A DNA stretch of 64,000 nucleotides, from contig NZ_LWHM01000030.1 in the NCBI RefSeq assembly GCF_001642735.1, positions 1-64,000 on the forward strand. Reading direction: 5' to 3'. The notes beneath the pieces were generated by a model. It saw only the letters and a program-made list of their open reading frames with translations, did not search any database and was not told the origin of the DNA. This document shows, one piece after another, positions 45,995-56,712 of the stretch (its first letter is position 1; each line of letters starts with the position of its first letter). The position numbers and the translations under genes were made by a program. This stretch comes from Pseudohongiella nitratireducens. GTDB taxonomy: Bacteria; Pseudomonadota; Gammaproteobacteria; Pseudomonadales; Pseudohongiellaceae.

Positions 45995-48900
45995 TTAAGG
46001 TGTTGCGCCGTTATACACTTCCTGCCAGTTAATTAGACGGTCGTGATTACGGAACACACCAAACTCCAGACGCGCACGGGGATTATCGTCATAGTCATTC
46101 CCCTCATGAGGCCAGCTATAGCGCAGGAAAGGCAGCCCAAGCGCATCAAGATCCAGTTCAACATCAACAGTACCACTGTTGCCTTCGCCAGGGGCTGTTG
46201 CCGTCATCGGCGCATCCGTTGGGTTAGTGGCACTCTCTGTGCCGTTGACCAGGCCGTTGTTAAACTCAGGTGCTCCCGGCGTAACAATACTGGTTTCGCC
46301 ACTATCGAGATCACTGGTATAGGTTCCTGGAAGCAGATCAAGCTCGGCAGCTGAAATAATCGTACAGTCATCTGCAGTATTGATGACAAAGCGCTCGCCA
46401 TCAAAATACTCAACCCGGAAAGTTATCGGCAAGTTCTCCGTTTCCGGACCGTAAGCATTATCGACAATCAGCCGACCATAGTAATAATCATGCCTTGCGA
46501 TCTCCGAATAATCTTCATCGCCCTCGGTAATTTCAGTATCCAGGTCTGATGCGGCCAGTGTCACGCCGTCACTGTCGGTAGGTACAAATGCAATGATCAG
46601 ATCTTCAAAGGGACCATCAGGATCGGCAGGGTTCGCTCGTTCAAAGATCACGTTACCCTCCAGTTCAAGTTCGCCCCCATTAACAGCAGACCACTGCGCC
46701 TGGTATGTGGCAGGCATGGTGTCATTGCTCAGCCGGACAGTCAGATCATTGTTGTCGTTACCCGTAACTTCTTCGATAGCCTTAAGGTTCAGGTCGTCGT
46801 ATTCATCCAGTTTGGCAAAACCAGCTCGATAGTTTTCCGTTGTCTGTCCCTGAACATTTCTGGCTACCAATTCTATGTTTAAGCCGAAGGGCTCACCCAT
46901 GTAGGTAAACGTCGAGGGTGGTGAGCAACTTGCTTCAACCCTGGGCGTCAAACTGACATTCACAATATCGAAACGCTCCGGGTAGAACCGCCCCACATCT
47001 TTGGCGCGACCTATTACTGCATCAGTGGAAAGATATGTTGTCGGGTCTTCGGAAAAATCGACCAGCTCAGCATCAATATCAATAATGCCCACTTCGTTAT
47101 AATTGGTTTCAAGGCGGCCGACACCATCCACCCCGTAATTGGCGAAATTGCTACGGTTCAAGATGTCCGAGTCCAGTACACCACGAACACCGCCATCGTT
47201 TTCCGCCTGGTTAGAAACCACATCCAACTTGATGCGATAGGCATTCAACAAACCTTGTGAATCGCGATAGAAACTTGGCGTCACCGGATTGTCCAGCAGA
47301 TCAGCTTCATCGCAGGACTGGCTCATGCCATCTACCTCACTGCCATCATCCGGCTGGCCATCCAGGTTGCAATCGTCTGCGGCCTGCCAGGCAACCGAGG
47401 AAACAAGGGCTGCAAAATTCTCGCCTGCTTTACGATAAAGCGAACCGTCCTCGTCAGCTGCAACAGATTGATTAGTTCCTGTATCCCGGTCAGCAACGAT
47501 GGGGCCATCCCCAGACTCAAAGTCCACAGACAGTGCAAACGGGCGGACAACGAAGGTGTTGCTGCTGCCATACATGTAGTCATCCGACAGCTCTGATGTT
47601 GGATCATCTGGCACAATAGCACCACCTATCACCGGATTAGTGTCACCAAAAAATCCAAATGGAATATTGTATCGGGCATGTAATTGCATCACACCAACAT
47701 CAGAGTAGTTGGTCACAATAGTTGCACCAGGATCACCACTGGGCTGGATAATAAAATCCAGTGTGACTGGTGTATACGCTGCCGCATTGGCTGCACTGTT
47801 GCTGTTAACCACTGAGATATTCTCACCGTTTACAGAGAATGATGTCCCAGCGGCACAGGCGGCAGGATCGGAACATTCAGCAGCCAGTTCGACTTCCAGT
47901 GTTTGACCAGCATCAAAAAGGGGTGCGCATTGCAATGGATCGTTGTCAGAGCTTCTGACAGCCTGTAGCGCAATCAAATCACCACGAGGATCTGTTGAGG
48001 AAGGCTTGCCTGCGATCTGAGTGCGGATTTGGTAGTCGCCTTGTGTCTCATTATAAAAGGCAAAACCCGCCTCAACAATTGTCATATCCGGATCTTCAAC
48101 TTCAATAGCACCACTGGTAACGCCTGCCACATTGACATTAACCAAATCGGGCACTTGAGCTTCAACTGTATGATTAAACAATAGTGTGACGGAAGACTCC
48201 CCTGGCGGGAAGGTGTAGGTAGCAGCACCATTATCTCCCTGGGCAGAGACTGACGTCAGCGTACCCGAGCCCTGAAGTATTCTCGACCAGGTCCCTTTTG
48301 TCGTGCTTGTCGTAAGGTTAACAGACTCACCCGAGGCATATACACCGTGCACACTATCATGGCCTGTAATAGTAACGGGAATACCGACACAGGAAATACC
48401 TGTTCCGGAATGTGAAATACTGTAGTGATCTATTTGACCAACAGCAGAATACCCACATTGGTCTGTTGCTGTTTCCACCGTGACATCCCGGATAAAGAAC
48501 TTCCGGTCAAGCTCGTAACCTTCATTGATACGAAAACGGATTTCTGTCGTATCGCTAAAGCTCTGACTAGCATTGCCCAGTGCTGTTGTTATGTTATATT
48601 CGGCAAGTATCGCCGTATTGGTGTTATCAACCGTGATACCTGTAAAGTTCTGCAACGTCACCCAACTATCTGATGATGAGCCTCTGGCCTCCACAACAAA
48701 CGAGTCACTGAATGCCAAGGCATTATGGCCATAATGGAATTTCAGCCAGACGTCTTCTGTATATGGGAGGTTCATCGGATCCAGATCAATGACACGCGAC
48801 AGTGATGGCTCAATACTGTTATTGGCTGCTGTCGTGCTGGACGTCAATTGCAGGCTGCCATTGACCACCTGTACATTCCCAGCATTAGCACCCAACCCGG

Positions 48901-51900
48901 TGCCGGCGCCAGTAATTCCATCAACTTCTTGCCAGACATCTTCAAAATTCAATGTACCGTCATTATTATTAAAGGCTGCAGTAGTAAACAAGTCAGCGAA
49001 TGTAATCGGCGTCAGAACTTCATTATAAATAAAACTTGGATCTTCCGAGCCCAACTCTCTTGCAACTCCATTGGTGACATTCACACTCACGGTTGCACTA
49101 CTGCCATGGGCAAGACGAAGTTCAACGTCACCCTGATCAGCAGCCACGAACCGATAAATCGCCTGACCGTCATTGGCCCCACCAAAATTTGTAAGGACAC
49201 CTGAACTATTCTGTAACTGCCAGATACCTTCACCAGTGCTTGTAGAAAGACGGATGCTGCCATAGTAGTCAGTATCTACATCATGGCTAAGTCCTTCATG
49301 CTTGGTGATACGAAGCACACCAGCTTCACAGACTGACCCTGATTGCACCTGTGAAATACTGAAGTGGCCGATATAACCATCTTCCACAACATGCAAGGCA
49401 TCCAGTCGACGGTCATTGGATGTATTCTGAAAAATGCCCAGGGCCTGGTCACCGACAAACAGATTTGAGGTTGAGTTAGGCGTATTTTCCAGATCCAGTT
49501 GAACAACATCATCCCGAGTGAACAATGTTCCTGTCACTGGATCTAAGCCGCTACCGATGGTTGTGGTTGTATTGCTTGTAGACAACGCAAAGTTTTGAAT
49601 GGTCTCAGTAGCATCACTGCCATCAACACGTACATAGAAAGCATCGACATCAACATTACCAGCACCTTCTGCCGGGCCAAACACATCGCCATCGCTGCCG
49701 TCGAGATAAATTTCTGCCTGGCCTGCATTCGGGCCAGAGCGCCAGATTCGGACGACATCGGAAGCAGTAAAGCTCAGGTTATTGCTACCAACCGTGCCAC
49801 CGGTAGTGGTCGAAACCAGAACAGAACAGGTTCCATGACCTTCATCCCCATCACAGTCATCCATGACATATACTGAATTTATATTTACGGATGCCGGGTT
49901 ACTGAATACGGTCGACCCTTGCAGAAACATTTCAGCCTGGCCTGAAATCGGATCGTAACGCACAAGGTCAGCTGGGCCAAAGGAGACATTATTTTGCCCA
50001 ATGGAGCTTGCAGCACTTGCTGACAGGACGATGTGGCCGTTCTTCAGCAAGTGGACTGCATTGGCATCATCGACACCAAACCCAAGTGCACTGTTGTCAA
50101 AATACATCTCTGCTGTATCAGTCGCAGGATCATAAATAACCAGGTCATCGTTAGAGAACGGCCCTAATCCACCAATGGTGGTTGAATCACTCAGATCACT
50201 CACAGAAAGCAGGAATTTTTCCTGGGATGCCACAGGAGGACCCACAATCTCTGTGCTGTCCGTAGCTGAGTTATTGCCAGGAAAACGGTCAAAATTGTAT
50301 GCACCTGCTGTCACCTGAGCGGTATTGCTGACATTGAAACCGATACCCCCGGTCACATCCACGTTCAGCGTTAACGTGGTACTGGCATTCATCGCCAACG
50401 TTCCACTGTAGGTGCAATTCAACGTAGGAGATGTGGTACTGCAGTTCCAATCACTACCAGATGCGCTGACGAAATCTACTCCCGTTGGCTCCGCATCACT
50501 GAGTGTGAATGGCGTAGTGGTAGCATCAGGCCCCAGGTTGGTTACCGTCAACAAATACTGAGCAGATTCACCTGATTCAAGAATGGTAGCCACTTGTTTT
50601 GCCATTCTCAGATTGGTGAAACGTCCTTCGATAACGGTATTAATGCTGGCAACGTTATTGTTATTATCGGTTTTATTTTCCAGATCATTGATATCAACCC
50701 CACCATTCTGCAGGTCATTACGATTGTCAAACTGGGGCACCCTGTCACAAGTGGCTGGATCAGGCGATATACCTGCCGCCGGAACTGTGCAGTTCCCGCC
50801 GGAATGCAGCACCCTGACCGTTGCTTTTTCGGTATTGCTTTGCAACGGGAAGTAAGTGGGGGGCTCACCAACCTCCACCTCAACAGTCAGCAGCGGCAGA
50901 CTGTCTCCGCCGTCAAGCTGGCCACCGGGTAATGTTGTCAAATCATAAACACAGGTAAAGGCACCGGGGTCCAGGCTGACATTGCTACAGGTCCAGCCGG
51001 CACCACCGACAGACCCAGCATTCGCCAATGTCATGCCATCCGGCAGGCGCTGTGTAACAATAATCTCACCGGTCGCTTCATCATCGGTGCCGCTGCTGTT
51101 ACCGTTATTTCGGACATTAATATAGTATTCGCCCGTTTCACCCACTTTGAAGGGACTGGAATCGGTAATAAATACTTCGATATCCGCAATCGGATAATTG
51201 GTAAATGCCACAACCTCTGATACCAGCATCACCAGGTCCTGACCCGCGCTGTAGCGTGTCGTGATGCGTTCAGCTTCGTTGCCCACCTGGCCGAAATCTT
51301 CAAGCCGGGTATGACTTAGATAATGCGTGTCAACATCAATACCCCAGGTAGCGCCGATACGATCACCACCATTGTCCTGTTGGCCAGGTGAAACAGGGAA
51401 ATCCAGTTCATAGCCATCATTGTTGGGACCAGCCGTTGAATCAAACTCCAGGAAATTACTGGGTGCCAGGGTGTAGATAGGCCGGGTAATGGTTGAGTTA
51501 AACTCACGACCATCGGGATTGAAACTATTTGGCAATGTACTGAACGATGTGGAACCTGGTGCGGTTTGGATGCCCAGAGATTCATCACCATTAAACAACT
51601 GCTCATCACCCTCAACAGTAAAGTGTGTTACCTGACCATTTGGCTTCAGCAAACTGGGGTCATAGGTTGCCATGCGGAAGTTCCTTGGCACCAATGTAAA
51701 CGCAGAATACTGAAATGGCTGAAAGCCGTGAAACAGGTTGATCACACGGACATGCTCATTCGGGTGCTCAAAGATGGCAATCAGTGACCAGCCACCGGCG
51801 CAGGTACCATTACTGTTCCATGGTGCACCCGTTTGAACTGACAGATTCTTTAATGTGTAATTACCGGTACTGGTAACAATGTCAGTGACATCAGCAAAAC

Positions 51901-54900
51901 CGGCAAAGAAGTCAGCCGACACATCCGTAACATCTTCAATGATAAAGACATCCTCGGCCACGACATTCACTTCAGAGCCAGTGGGGCCAAACGTGACTTC
52001 ATTATCTGCCTGAGCTTGTGTGCCCGAACCAGTCCAATACAGGAAGGCGGACTTCATTTGCGAGCCGACCGGAAGGTTAAGTGTTGCAGAACTTCCAGTA
52101 GCAGGGTTCACCATGGAACAGTCCAAAGACGCGTTGACTGTTAATTGCGTACTAGATGGTGTATCCCGCATAGAATTACCAATGGCGCGATAGTTGACAC
52201 GACCGGCATAGGTTTCATACAAAAGCACAGGGACGAACCCGTCGGCTAATGGCTCACCTGTCACTAGCGGATTAAAGGCCACTACCGCATGCGCATTGAT
52301 ACTGGGACCACCCAGGCCGGACCGGAATGGCTCTGAAACCTCCAGCAAGCCCATGGAAGCCAGGACCCCCGCAGAACCCGCCGTTTTGCCCCCGGTCGGA
52401 TTCGCTGCCAGGTTATTCTCACGATAAGGCGGATTGTTCTGCACTGAGGGCTGGGGTCCACCCCACAAATCCTCCATGGTGATGGCAGGCTGAACAGCGC
52501 CAAAGAAGTAGGAGTTGGCGTCATTGCTGGTGTCATTATTGGTAATGGCACTAACGACAAAAGCATTATTTTTGTTAGTCGTGATGTTGGTAACAGACGG
52601 ATGAACACCATTAACACGACTTCCGGTATAGGTACTGCCATTCACTGGCCCATTAGCCGGAGTAGTGGCATTGGGTTGCGGTATTTCTTGAGCAACGCCC
52701 GTCACCGAGAGGAGACAAATCGACGGGCTCCCCACGCCATTGTTAAACTGCCCATTATACGTGCCCGCACCATTGGGCAAGTCATCATCGAGTATGGCCC
52801 AGATCTCGGTAGTAGCGCGCTGGGAATTATTATTTCTTTCACGATGAACACGCGTCATCGCCTGACCTGCAAACGTTGCAGTCGTATTTGTTGTCGAGTT
52901 TCCAATCTGCATAGTCGCCATTATCACGACTCGACTACGCAGGGCCGGGTCACTGTTTTCGGCAGGAATAGCGACGCTGGTTGAAGTGCCGTTATTGGTG
53001 CAGGAAGGGCCGTCAAAAATTTGCGGGAAGCAACTGCTATAGAACAGGTCAGGGTCGTAGGCTCCGTCTTCTTCAATGCCATCATCATCCGCATCAAAGT
53101 TGATGGTACCGGTCACCTGGCTGCGGAAATTCAGCGTCACGCTGCCGTTATCTCCAGCATCAAAGGCATAATCAGCAATACCAGTATCTGCACCTGTCGG
53201 CGCTGTTAACGTACCCTGTGCCCCCCCTGGTTGCACCCAGTCACCGTAGCCGGTGTTATTACTGATTCTCAAGGTGCCCGTATAATTGGTTGCCAGGTTG
53301 TCGTTTCTGTCGTACACCGCGAATGTCACCGGTGTCACGGCACAGGCGTTACTATTTAGACCGTGAGAAATTCGAACGCTGCAGGATTCCACTTCCAGGT
53401 TGGCATCGTACTGATCACCCGAATCCTGAGGATCTGTCGAGATGCTGTCACTGGCATTGAAGTTAACCGGACCGGTACTGCCACTGTGTGTGAAATTAAA
53501 GGTTGCACTGCCATTATCTGACAAGTCAAAGGTGTAGCTGGCACTGCCGTCTTCTGCAAAGGGATCGTTTAGCGTACCCGAACCGGAGCTGATACTCTGC
53601 CAGGTGCCCTCACCTGTGCTGGTAGAGAGGTTCACTGTTCCGGTGTAATTGTTCGCAGGGCTACCGTCAAAGTCATACAGAGCCACCGTCACCTGTGCCA
53701 ATGAGCAGACATCCGTGGTGCCAGTATGCGTAATCCGAAAAATACACTCACCAATCACCAGGTCAGGATCATATTGGCCGCTTGGCTGATTGACTCCCGA
53801 TGCCACCAGGTTGAAATTCACTGTTTCAGCGGTGTCATCAGCAAACTGTAATGTAATCGTGCCCTGATCGTCTGGCGTAAAGAAGTAAGATGCAGCACCG
53901 GTATCGATACTGCCCGGGTTTAAGGTACCGAAAGCATCAGAGGCTGTCCCGGTCTTGGACCAATTGCCTCCAGTTACCCCGGCCGTACTGAGATTCATCA
54001 AGCCAGTAAAACCGGTAATCACATCACCATTCGCATCAGTGACGCTGATCGTAATTTCTTCAATCGAACAGATACTGCTGTTGCCACCATGCTGGATTCT
54101 GAATTGACAGGAGGCAGACAATTCAAGGTCACCACTGTTTTGCGACACACTCAGACTGTCACTGGTGGTGGCATCGAAGGAGTAAGTCCCCCCCGTGCTG
54201 TTTTGATATCCCAGCACTACCTCGGCATTGTCATCCACATGAAACTCATAAGACGCCTCACCATCATTGCCACCACCATTGGTGAGTGTGCCTTGCCCAC
54301 CGAGAGGGTTGGTCCAGTTTCCCGTGGATGGGTCGCTAGAAATGGTCACGATGCCGGTATAGCCGATGGCAGGATTGCCCGCCGAATCAATCACACCAAG
54401 GGTGATACCATTAACGGAGCAGGAGCCTCCCGTGCCGTTGTGTGTAATCGTGACAGAACAGGCACCAATCTCCATTGATAGCGCATAATCTCGCGTCGCA
54501 ATCTCATTGACAGCGTCGTTTGCGTCAAAGGTAATCGTGCCCGCGGTATTCGTCGAGTAAGCCAGGACCACAACGCCATCATCCGCATCAGCGAAGGTAT
54601 ACTGTGCAACACCAGCTGATGGGTTACTGACTGAGTTCTGCCCTGCTTCAACAGTATACGAACCGTGCAAGCCAGAATTACTCAGCGTCACCGTGCCTGT
54701 GTAATCTTCAACCGGGTCGCCCGCCGCATCCCTGACCGTAATGGTGATCAGGGTTTCATCCACACAAAGGCCAAAACTGCTGGCGTGCTCAATCGTGAAG
54801 TAGTCTTGGTTGACCGTAAACTGGTTGGAAATCAGAAAATTGTCGCTGGCTCCACCGACAGTGAAACGCAGTGAATACTGCCCTGCATCTCCGGTGATGG

Positions 54901-56122
54901 TGATGTTATTGAAATTGGCGACACCGCTGGCGTTGGTATTGACGGTCAACGTGCCTGTCAGACTGGGCGAGCCGACAGAGTCCTGAATTGACACTGTCAC
55001 AGGCACACCGGAAATGGGTGCATTGCCGGGAGCGCCGCTCAGCACAGTAACTTGCGGGCCAGACGAAATGACTGCCCCGCTGGGCACAACAGCTTGCGGC
55101 TGCTGTGTTAAAGACATTAATGGCGAGTAATAACGAACCTGAACCCGACCAGAGCCACCACCACCGCCATTACCACCGCGTGAGCCACCACCACCACTAC
55201 CGGTATTCGGAGAGCCATCCTCCGCATTTGAATTTTGCGAGCCGTCACCAGCGCCACCCGAACCACCGTCACCTGGTGAGTTGGCACCGCCACCACCACC
55301 GCCGGCAAAGGTACCGCCAAAGAAAGTACTGGTGCGCCCATTACCACCATCACCGGCGCTTCCGTTGCTGGGAGAGCTTTGACCTGCACCGCCAGCACCG
55401 CCACCACCACCGCCAGCATTATTACCCGAACTGAAAAAGCTGGCACTTCGGCCATTACCGCCATTCGCACCAAAGCCACTGCCTCCGGAATTGCCGCCGC
55501 CACTGCCACTCGAACTGAAGTTTGAGCCGCCACCACCGCCACTGCCGCCGGAGCTACCATTGACTGATGAATAGCCACCACCACCACCACCACCGGCGGC
55601 CGTAATAGTGTTTAATTGTGAAAACGAAGAGGAACCACCGCTGGTGCCCGCATTCCTGCCAGTTCTACCTTGCCCACCTGTACCTACAGTGATATTTGCA
55701 GTGTTACCATTAATACCAATGGTGGACTCAATGAACCGCCCTGCACCACCACCACCGCCACTCGCGGTTAAACCGAAGAAACCAGAATCAGCAGTACCAC
55801 CACCGCCACCACCACCGATGACCAGCACATCCAGAGTGCTGAGACCAGGCGGAGGCGTCAACGTACCATTCCCGGTAAACAGATGGACCGTTCGACCGGA
55901 TGCAGGACCAGAGCCTGGTGTCGACGTAGATACGCTGCCAGTGACTGCAGCATCCAGCGTGATTGGGCCAGGGACCGGGGTTGTTTGCGCGAACGCAGTG
56001 GAATGAAACAATACAACTGAGAGGACTAGCAGCAGACCTGAGAAGTACATGTGCGCAAACTGACAAAACCATCCGGGGTTGTCCTGGGGAAAAATGCCTT
56101 TTTGTTTGCCCGTGTCATTCAC
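45995..56122 (-). CDS. mshQ: Giant MshQ-like MSHA pilus surface protein
   Basis: A 3375-residue secreted protein at the end of the msh locus. Signal peptide about 25-46; the frame opens with GTG at 56122, and an ATG at 56050 is the alternative. Residues about 97-327 are extremely Gly/Ser-rich. An Ig-like domain (about 335-440) follows, then five repeats of about 115 residues (starts near 440, 555, 670, 790 and 910) with the pattern I-x-H, Cys, YTGTVxLSTSTGxGxW and DGxAxYxF, most with paired cysteines. Two more lie near 2280 and 2575. Two DUF11 domains are at about 1640-1760 and 1840-1950. The C-terminus (about 2750-3370), ending in PHEGNDYDDNPRARLEFGV, is the MshQ/DUF6701 domain. Known MshQ proteins I recall are around 1000-1500 residues. 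A pilus-associated adhesin role is inferred. Confidence 0.88.
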   Translation of the reverse strand: MNDTGKQKGIFPQDNPGWFCQFAHMYFSGLLLVLSVVLFHSTAFAQTTPVPGPITLDAAVTGSVSTSTPGSGPASGRTVHLFTGNGTLTPPPGLSTLDVLVIGGGGGGGTADSGFFGLTASGGGGGAGRFIESTIGINGNTANITVGTGGQGRTGRNAGTSGGSSSFSQLNTITAAGGGGGGGYSSVNGSSGGSGGGGGSNFSSSGSGGGNSGGSGFGANGGNGRSASFFSSGNNAGGGGGGAGGAGQSSPSNGSAGDGGNGRTSTFFGGTFAGGGGGGANSPGDGGSGGAGDGSQNSNAEDGSPNTGSGGGGSRGGNGGGGGSGRVQVRYYSPLMSLTQQPQAVVPSGAVISSGPQVTVLSGAPGNAPISGVPVTVSIQDSVGSPSLTGTLTVNTNASGVANFNNITITGDAGQYSLRFTVGGASDNFLISNQFTVNQDYFTIEHASSFGLCVDETLITITVRDAAGDPVEDYTGTVTLSNSGLHGSYTVEAGQNSVSNPSAGVAQYTFADADDGVVVLAYSTNTAGTITFDANDAVNEIATRDYALSMEIGACSVTITHNGTGGSCSVNGITLGVIDSAGNPAIGYTGIVTISSDPSTGNWTNPLGGQGTLTNGGGNDGEASYEFHVDDNAEVVLGYQNSTGGTYSFDATTSDSLSVSQNSGDLELSASCQFRIQHGGNSSICSIEEITISVTDANGDVITGFTGLMNLSTAGVTGGNWSKTGTASDAFGTLNPGSIDTGAASYFFTPDDQGTITLQFADDTAETVNFNLVASGVNQPSGQYDPDLVIGECIFRITHTGTTDVCSLAQVTVALYDFDGSPANNYTGTVNLSTSTGEGTWQSISSGSGTLNDPFAEDGSASYTFDLSDNGSATFNFTHSGSTGPVNFNASDSISTDPQDSGDQYDANLEVESCSVRISHGLNSNACAVTPVTFAVYDRNDNLATNYTGTLRISNNTGYGDWVQPGGAQGTLTAPTGADTGIADYAFDAGDNGSVTLNFRSQVTGTINFDADDDGIEEDGAYDPDLFYSSCFPQIFDGPSCTNNGTSTSVAIPAENSDPALRSRVVIMATMQIGNSTTNTTATFAGQAMTRVHRERNNNSQRATTEIWAILDDDLPNGAGTYNGQFNNGVGSPSICLLSVTGVAQEIPQPNATTPANGPVNGSTYTGSRVNGVHPSVTNITTNKNNAFVVSAITNNDTSNDANSYFFGAVQPAITMEDLWGGPQPSVQNNPPYRENNLAANPTGGKTAGSAGVLASMGLLEVSEPFRSGLGGPSINAHAVVAFNPLVTGEPLADGFVPVLLYETYAGRVNYRAIGNSMRDTPSSTQLTVNASLDCSMVNPATGSSATLNLPVGSQMKSAFLYWTGSGTQAQADNEVTFGPTGSEVNVVAEDVFIIEDVTDVSADFFAGFADVTDIVTSTGNYTLKNLSVQTGAPWNSNGTCAGGWSLIAIFEHPNEHVRVINLFHGFQPFQYSAFTLVPRNFRMATYDPSLLKPNGQVTHFTVEGDEQLFNGDESLGIQTAPGSTSFSTLPNSFNPDGREFNSTITRPIYTLAPSNFLEFDSTAGPNNDGYELDFPVSPGQQDNGGDRIGATWGIDVDTHYLSHTRLEDFGQVGNEAERITTRYSAGQDLVMLVSEVVAFTNYPIADIEVFITDSSPFKVGETGEYYINVRNNGNSSGTDDEATGEIIVTQRLPDGMTLANAGSVGGAGWTCSNVSLDPGAFTCVYDLTTLPGGQLDGGDSLPLLTVEVEVGEPPTYFPLQSNTEKATVRVLHSGGNCTVPAAGISPDPATCDRVPQFDNRNDLQNGGVDINDLENKTDNNNNVASINTVIEGRFTNLRMAKQVATILESGESAQYLLTVTNLGPDATTTPFTLSDAEPTGVDFVSASGSDWNCSTTSPTLNCTYSGTLAMNASTTLTLNVDVTGGIGFNVSNTAQVTAGAYNFDRFPGNNSATDSTEIVGPPVASQEKFLLSVSDLSDSTTIGGLGPFSNDDLVIYDPATDTAEMYFDNSALGFGVDDANAVHLLKNGHIVLSASAASSIGQNNVSFGPADLVRYDPISGQAEMFLQGSTVFSNPASVNINSVYVMDDCDGDEGHGTCSVLVSTTTGGTVGSNNLSFTASDVVRIWRSGPNAGQAEIYLDGSDGDVFGPAEGAGNVDVDAFYVRVDGSDATETIQNFALSTSNTTTTIGSGLDPVTGTLFTRDDVVQLDLENTPNSTSNLFVGDQALGIFQNTSNDRRLDALHVVEDGYIGHFSISQVQSGSVCEAGVLRITKHEGLSHDVDTDYYGSIRLSTSTGEGIWQLQNSSGVLTNFGGANDGQAIYRFVAADQGDVELRLAHGSSATVSVNVTNGVARELGSEDPSFIYNEVLTPITFADLFTTAAFNNNDGTLNFEDVWQEVDGITGAGTGLGANAGNVQVVNGSLQLTSSTTAANNSIEPSLSRVIDLDPMNLPYTEDVWLKFHYGHNALAFSDSFVVEARGSSSDSWVTLQNFTGITVDNTNTAILAEYNITTALGNASQSFSDTTEIRFRINEGYELDRKFFIRDVTVETATDQCGYSAVGQIDHYSISHSGTGISCVGIPVTITGHDSVHGVYASGESVNLTTSTTKGTWSRILQGSGTLTSVSAQGDNGAATYTFPPGESSVTLLFNHTVEAQVPDLVNVNVAGVTSGAIEVEDPDMTIVEAGFAFYNETQGDYQIRTQIAGKPSSTDPRGDLIALQAVRSSDNDPLQCAPLFDAGQTLEVELAAECSDPAACAAGTSFSVNGENISVVNSNSAANAAAYTPVTLDFIIQPSGDPGATIVTNYSDVGVMQLHARYNIPFGFFGDTNPVIGGAIVPDDPTSELSDDYMYGSSNTFVVRPFALSVDFESGDGPIVADRDTGTNQSVAADEDGSLYRKAGENFAALVSSVAWQAADDCNLDGQPDDGSEVDGMSQSCDEADLLDNPVTPSFYRDSQGLLNAYRIKLDVVSNQAENDGGVRGVLDSDILNRSNFANYGVDGVGRLETNYNEVGIIDIDAELVDFSEDPTTYLSTDAVIGRAKDVGRFYPERFDIVNVSLTPRVEASCSPPSTFTYMGEPFGLNIELVARNVQGQTTENYRAGFAKLDEYDDLNLKAIEEVTGNDNNDLTVRLSNDTMPATYQAQWSAVNGGELELEGNVIFERANPADPDGPFEDLIIAFVPTDSDGVTLAASDLDTEITEGDEDYSEIARHDYYYGRLIVDNAYGPETENLPITFRVEYFDGERFVINTADDCTIISAAELDLLPGTYTSDLDSGETSIVTPGAPEFNNGLVNGTESATNPTDAPMTATAPGEGNSGTVDVELDLDALGLPFLRYSWPHEGNDYDDNPRARLEFGVFRNHDRLINWQEVYNGATP

Positions 56123-56418
56123 AATATCAGTGTTCCCAGCCTTATTTAAAGTAGCTGAATGGAGCCATTTTCATGGAAGTTTTATGACTTAATGCAGCGG
56201 TGTCTTATTTTAGAATTCTAATATTCGGATTGTAGCCAAATTAATACGATAAATCTGATTCCGAGGCATGATTCCGGTGCAAATTGACCCTAATTATTCC
56301 CGTAATCCAGGGATCTTGTATTGCAATAACTACAGCCTGCTAAGAAAATAAATATCAGCTAGATAATACGTAATCGGCCTGATTTCTGATTACTTTTGAC
56401 CCTTTGAGGACAAAAATC
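56123..56418. other. Divergent gap mshQ / small DUF4177-like gene
   Basis: About 296 bp of AT-rich sequence between the two divergent genes. It probably carries a separate mshQ promoter, since the plus-strand gene interrupts the msh order. I found no convincing boxes. Confidence 0.4.
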
Positions 56419-56712
56419 ATGGAACTTGAATACAAAGTCATCCAGGCAACGACGCCTTACTTTGGCAAACTGGAGAACTTGCAGCAAGTATTGGAAGAAG
56501 AGGAAGAATCAGGATGGGAACTGGTCGAAAAACTGGATAATTACAAAATCCGGGTTCAACGCCATATCAGCCATCGCAGTGATGACAGAAATCGTAGCCG
56601 CGACCCCTATCGAACCCAGGTTGGTCCCAGCAATGCGATTACCTACACAGCCGCTGCGATTGGCACAATTGCCGTCGTTTTGCTGGTATTCAAACTGGTA
56701 GGCGCATTTTAG
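56419..56712 (+). CDS. Small DUF4177-like protein with C-terminal membrane anchor
   Basis: A 97-residue protein starting at the ATG at 56419, with GAGGAC seven bases upstream. Residues 1 to about 48 resemble DUF4177 (YKVIQATTPYF, LEEEEESGWELVEKL). A basic Arg/Asp-rich stretch follows, then a C-terminal membrane helix (about 75-95, AITYTAAAIGTIAVVLLVF). It runs against the msh genes, and its stop codon overlaps that of mshP tail-to-tail. Function unknown. Confidence 0.7.
   Translation: MELEYKVIQATTPYFGKLENLQQVLEEEEESGWELVEKLDNYKIRVQRHISHRSDDRNRSRDPYRTQVGPSNAITYTAAAIGTIAVVLLVFKLVGAF

Noticed and set aside
55105..55434. His/Arg-rich open frame on the plus strand.
   Set aside because: It is the complement of the GC-rich Gly codons in the MshQ glycine-rich region; low complexity, no ribosome site.
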